A stretch of 64,000 nt of DNA from Defluviicoccus sp. (GTDB lineage: Bacteria; Pseudomonadota; Alphaproteobacteria; MPNO01), in assembly GCA_022823775.1 (NCBI GenBank), contig JAJEHI010000072.1:1-64000 (forward strand), read 5' to 3'. The notes below the pieces were generated by a model, which worked only from the letters and a program-made list of their open reading frames with translations, did not search any database and had not been told where the DNA came from. Of this stretch, positions 63,068 to 64,000 are shown one piece after another; position 1 is the stretch's first letter; each line of letters begins with the position of its first letter. The position numbers and the translations under genes are program-made.

Positions 63068-64000
63068 CTATGCGGCGAGCGTCGCCACGACTCGCTTGAG
63101 GAAGGCGCTGCAAGCGGCAATCTGGTCCAGGCTCACGAACTCGTCGGGCTGGTGCGCCTGGCTCACGCTGCCCGGACCGCAGACGATGGACGGTACCCCG
63201 GCTTCGGCGAACAGCCCGGCCTCGCACACATAGGGCGCGGTCGAAGGCTCGTTCTGCCCGGTGAGGCGGAGCGCGAACGCCTCGGCTTCCGAGCCCGGCA
63301 TCGGCCCCAGCGTCGGCGCGGTAATGTCCACCGTGGTGCGTATTCCCGCCTCCGGGTCTACCGCCCGCATGCGGGGTATCAGCGCGTCGTTCGCGAACGC
63401 ATCCAGCCGCGCCAGCACCTCGGCCGGATCGACATCCGGGGTCGGGCGCATCTCCCAACGGAAATCGCAGTTGCGGGCGATGATGTTGACCGCCGATCCG
63501 CCGCCGATCCTGCCGATATTGAACGTCGTTCCCGGCGGGTCGAACGACCCGGCGATGCCGTCCCGGGGCAGGGACCCCACGACGGCTTCGATCCGGCGGA
63601 TATATTCGGCCGCGAAGAGGATCGCGTTTACCCCTGCGGCGGGCCGGCTCGAATGCCCGTCGCGGCCCTGCACGCTTGTCTGCTGCTGAGAGATACCCTT
63701 GTGAGCGTTGACCACCCGCATCTCGGTCGGCTCGCCCACGATCGCGAAGGCCGGCCTCGGAAGCTCGTTTCCGATCAGCGCGATGAGGGTCCGCACCCCG
63801 ATACAGCCGACCTCCTCGTCGTGGGACAGCACGACGTGGACCGGCCGGGTCAGGCTGGCGGCGCCGAGCTCCGGCGCCAGGGCGAGGACGCAGCCGATGA
63901 ACCCCTTCATGTCCGCCGTCCCGCGGCCGTAGAGTCTGCCCTCGCGTTCCACCATGGCGAACGGGTCGCCGGTCCAGGGCTGGCCTTCCACCGGGACTAC
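63068..64000 (-). CDS. Acetylornithine deacetylase/ArgE-like M20 peptidase (partial, 5' end outside window)
   Basis: The frame is open at the right edge of the window; 310 residues are visible, lacking the N-terminus. VVPVEGQPW and YGRGTADMKGF supply one metal-site aspartate, and SHDEEVGC carries the catalytic glutamate pair of M20 hydrolases. A dimerisation domain follows, and the C-terminus has CGPGSVSQAHQPDEFV with the last zinc histidine. It probably deacetylates N-acetylornithine, suiting the adjacent arginine genes, though other amides are possible. Confidence 0.9.
   Translation of the reverse strand, partial: VVPVEGQPWTGDPFAMVEREGRLYGRGTADMKGFIGCVLALAPELGAASLTRPVHVVLSHDEEVGCIGVRTLIALIGNELPRPAFAIVGEPTEMRVVNAHKGISQQQTSVQGRDGHSSRPAAGVNAILFAAEYIRRIEAVVGSLPRDGIAGSFDPPGTTFNIGRIGGGSAVNIIARNCDFRWEMRPTPDVDPAEVLARLDAFANDALIPRMRAVDPEAGIRTTVDITAPTLGPMPGSEAEAFALRLTGQNEPSTAPYVCEAGLFAEAGVPSIVCGPGSVSQAHQPDEFVSLDQIAACSAFLKRVVATLAA

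Overview
The window is a 64 kb piece of a high-GC genome, most likely an alphaproteobacterium. I infer this from gene families and gene order: tkt-gap-pgk, argD-argF-hslO, class II aldolase and split thiamine-diphosphate decarboxylase operons, and several CoxL-type molybdenum hydroxylases. Genes are densely packed with many ATGA, GTGA and TGATG stop/start overlaps. I saw no rRNA, tRNA or CRISPR array.

Region 1 (1-11,665) concerns metal, probably zinc, handling. It begins with the tail of a metal ABC permease. A GOLPH3-like (GPP34) protein and a PiT phosphate carrier follow on the minus strand, then znuA-znuC-znuB on the plus strand with a Zur-like palindrome before znuA. Converging on znuB is a tight five-gene operon: a COG0701-type permease with a His-rich loop fused to an SPFH (HflK-like) domain, an HflC-like protein, a second HflK-like protein, a LivK-type periplasmic binding protein and a small membrane protein. 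Two more Zur-like palindromes lie before its first gene. I regard this as the best candidate for an undescribed system: a zinc-responsive SPFH membrane assembly.

Region 2 (11,690-14,074) is decayed. It holds an unrecognised segment, a frameshifted and internally deleted IS630-type transposase, and the primase domain of a TOTE-type primase-helicase whose helicase part is gone and whose frame now runs into the end of a fumarylacetoacetate-hydrolase gene.

Region 3 (14,075-36,208) is catabolic and accessory. It has two split TPP decarboxylase operons (one with a class II aldolase, one with an alpha/beta hydrolase), an OxyR-like regulator, a polysaccharide-deacetylase-family enzyme, VOC and GST proteins, a lone AAA ATPase, an amidohydrolase, and two PIN-domain toxin-antitoxin pairs. 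A five-gene operon carries a Rieske oxygenase, two dehydrogenase/reductases, a PaaK-like ligase and a DOPA-4,5-dioxygenase-like protein; an MFS transporter converges on it. A second operon joins an acetolactate-synthase-like enzyme, a PaaK-like protein without the usual phosphate-binding loop, a lipoate-ligase-like protein and a DUF123 protein.

Region 4 (36,288-49,492) has an enoyl-CoA hydratase and a double-domain 3-hydroxyacyl-CoA dehydrogenase, the carbon-metabolism set tkt-gap-pgk, a flavoprotein, a second enoyl-CoA hydratase, a ferritin-like protein, a fumarate-reductase-type flavoprotein with a small 2Fe-2S partner, and a VanA-like Rieske oxygenase.

Region 5 (49,504-57,948) carries three CoxL-type large subunits, an SDR dehydrogenase and a CoxG-like protein, but no CoxM or CoxS. 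Region 6 (58,134-64,000) is conserved chromosome: an MscS channel, argD-argF-hslO, a lipoprotein and part of an argE-like deacetylase.
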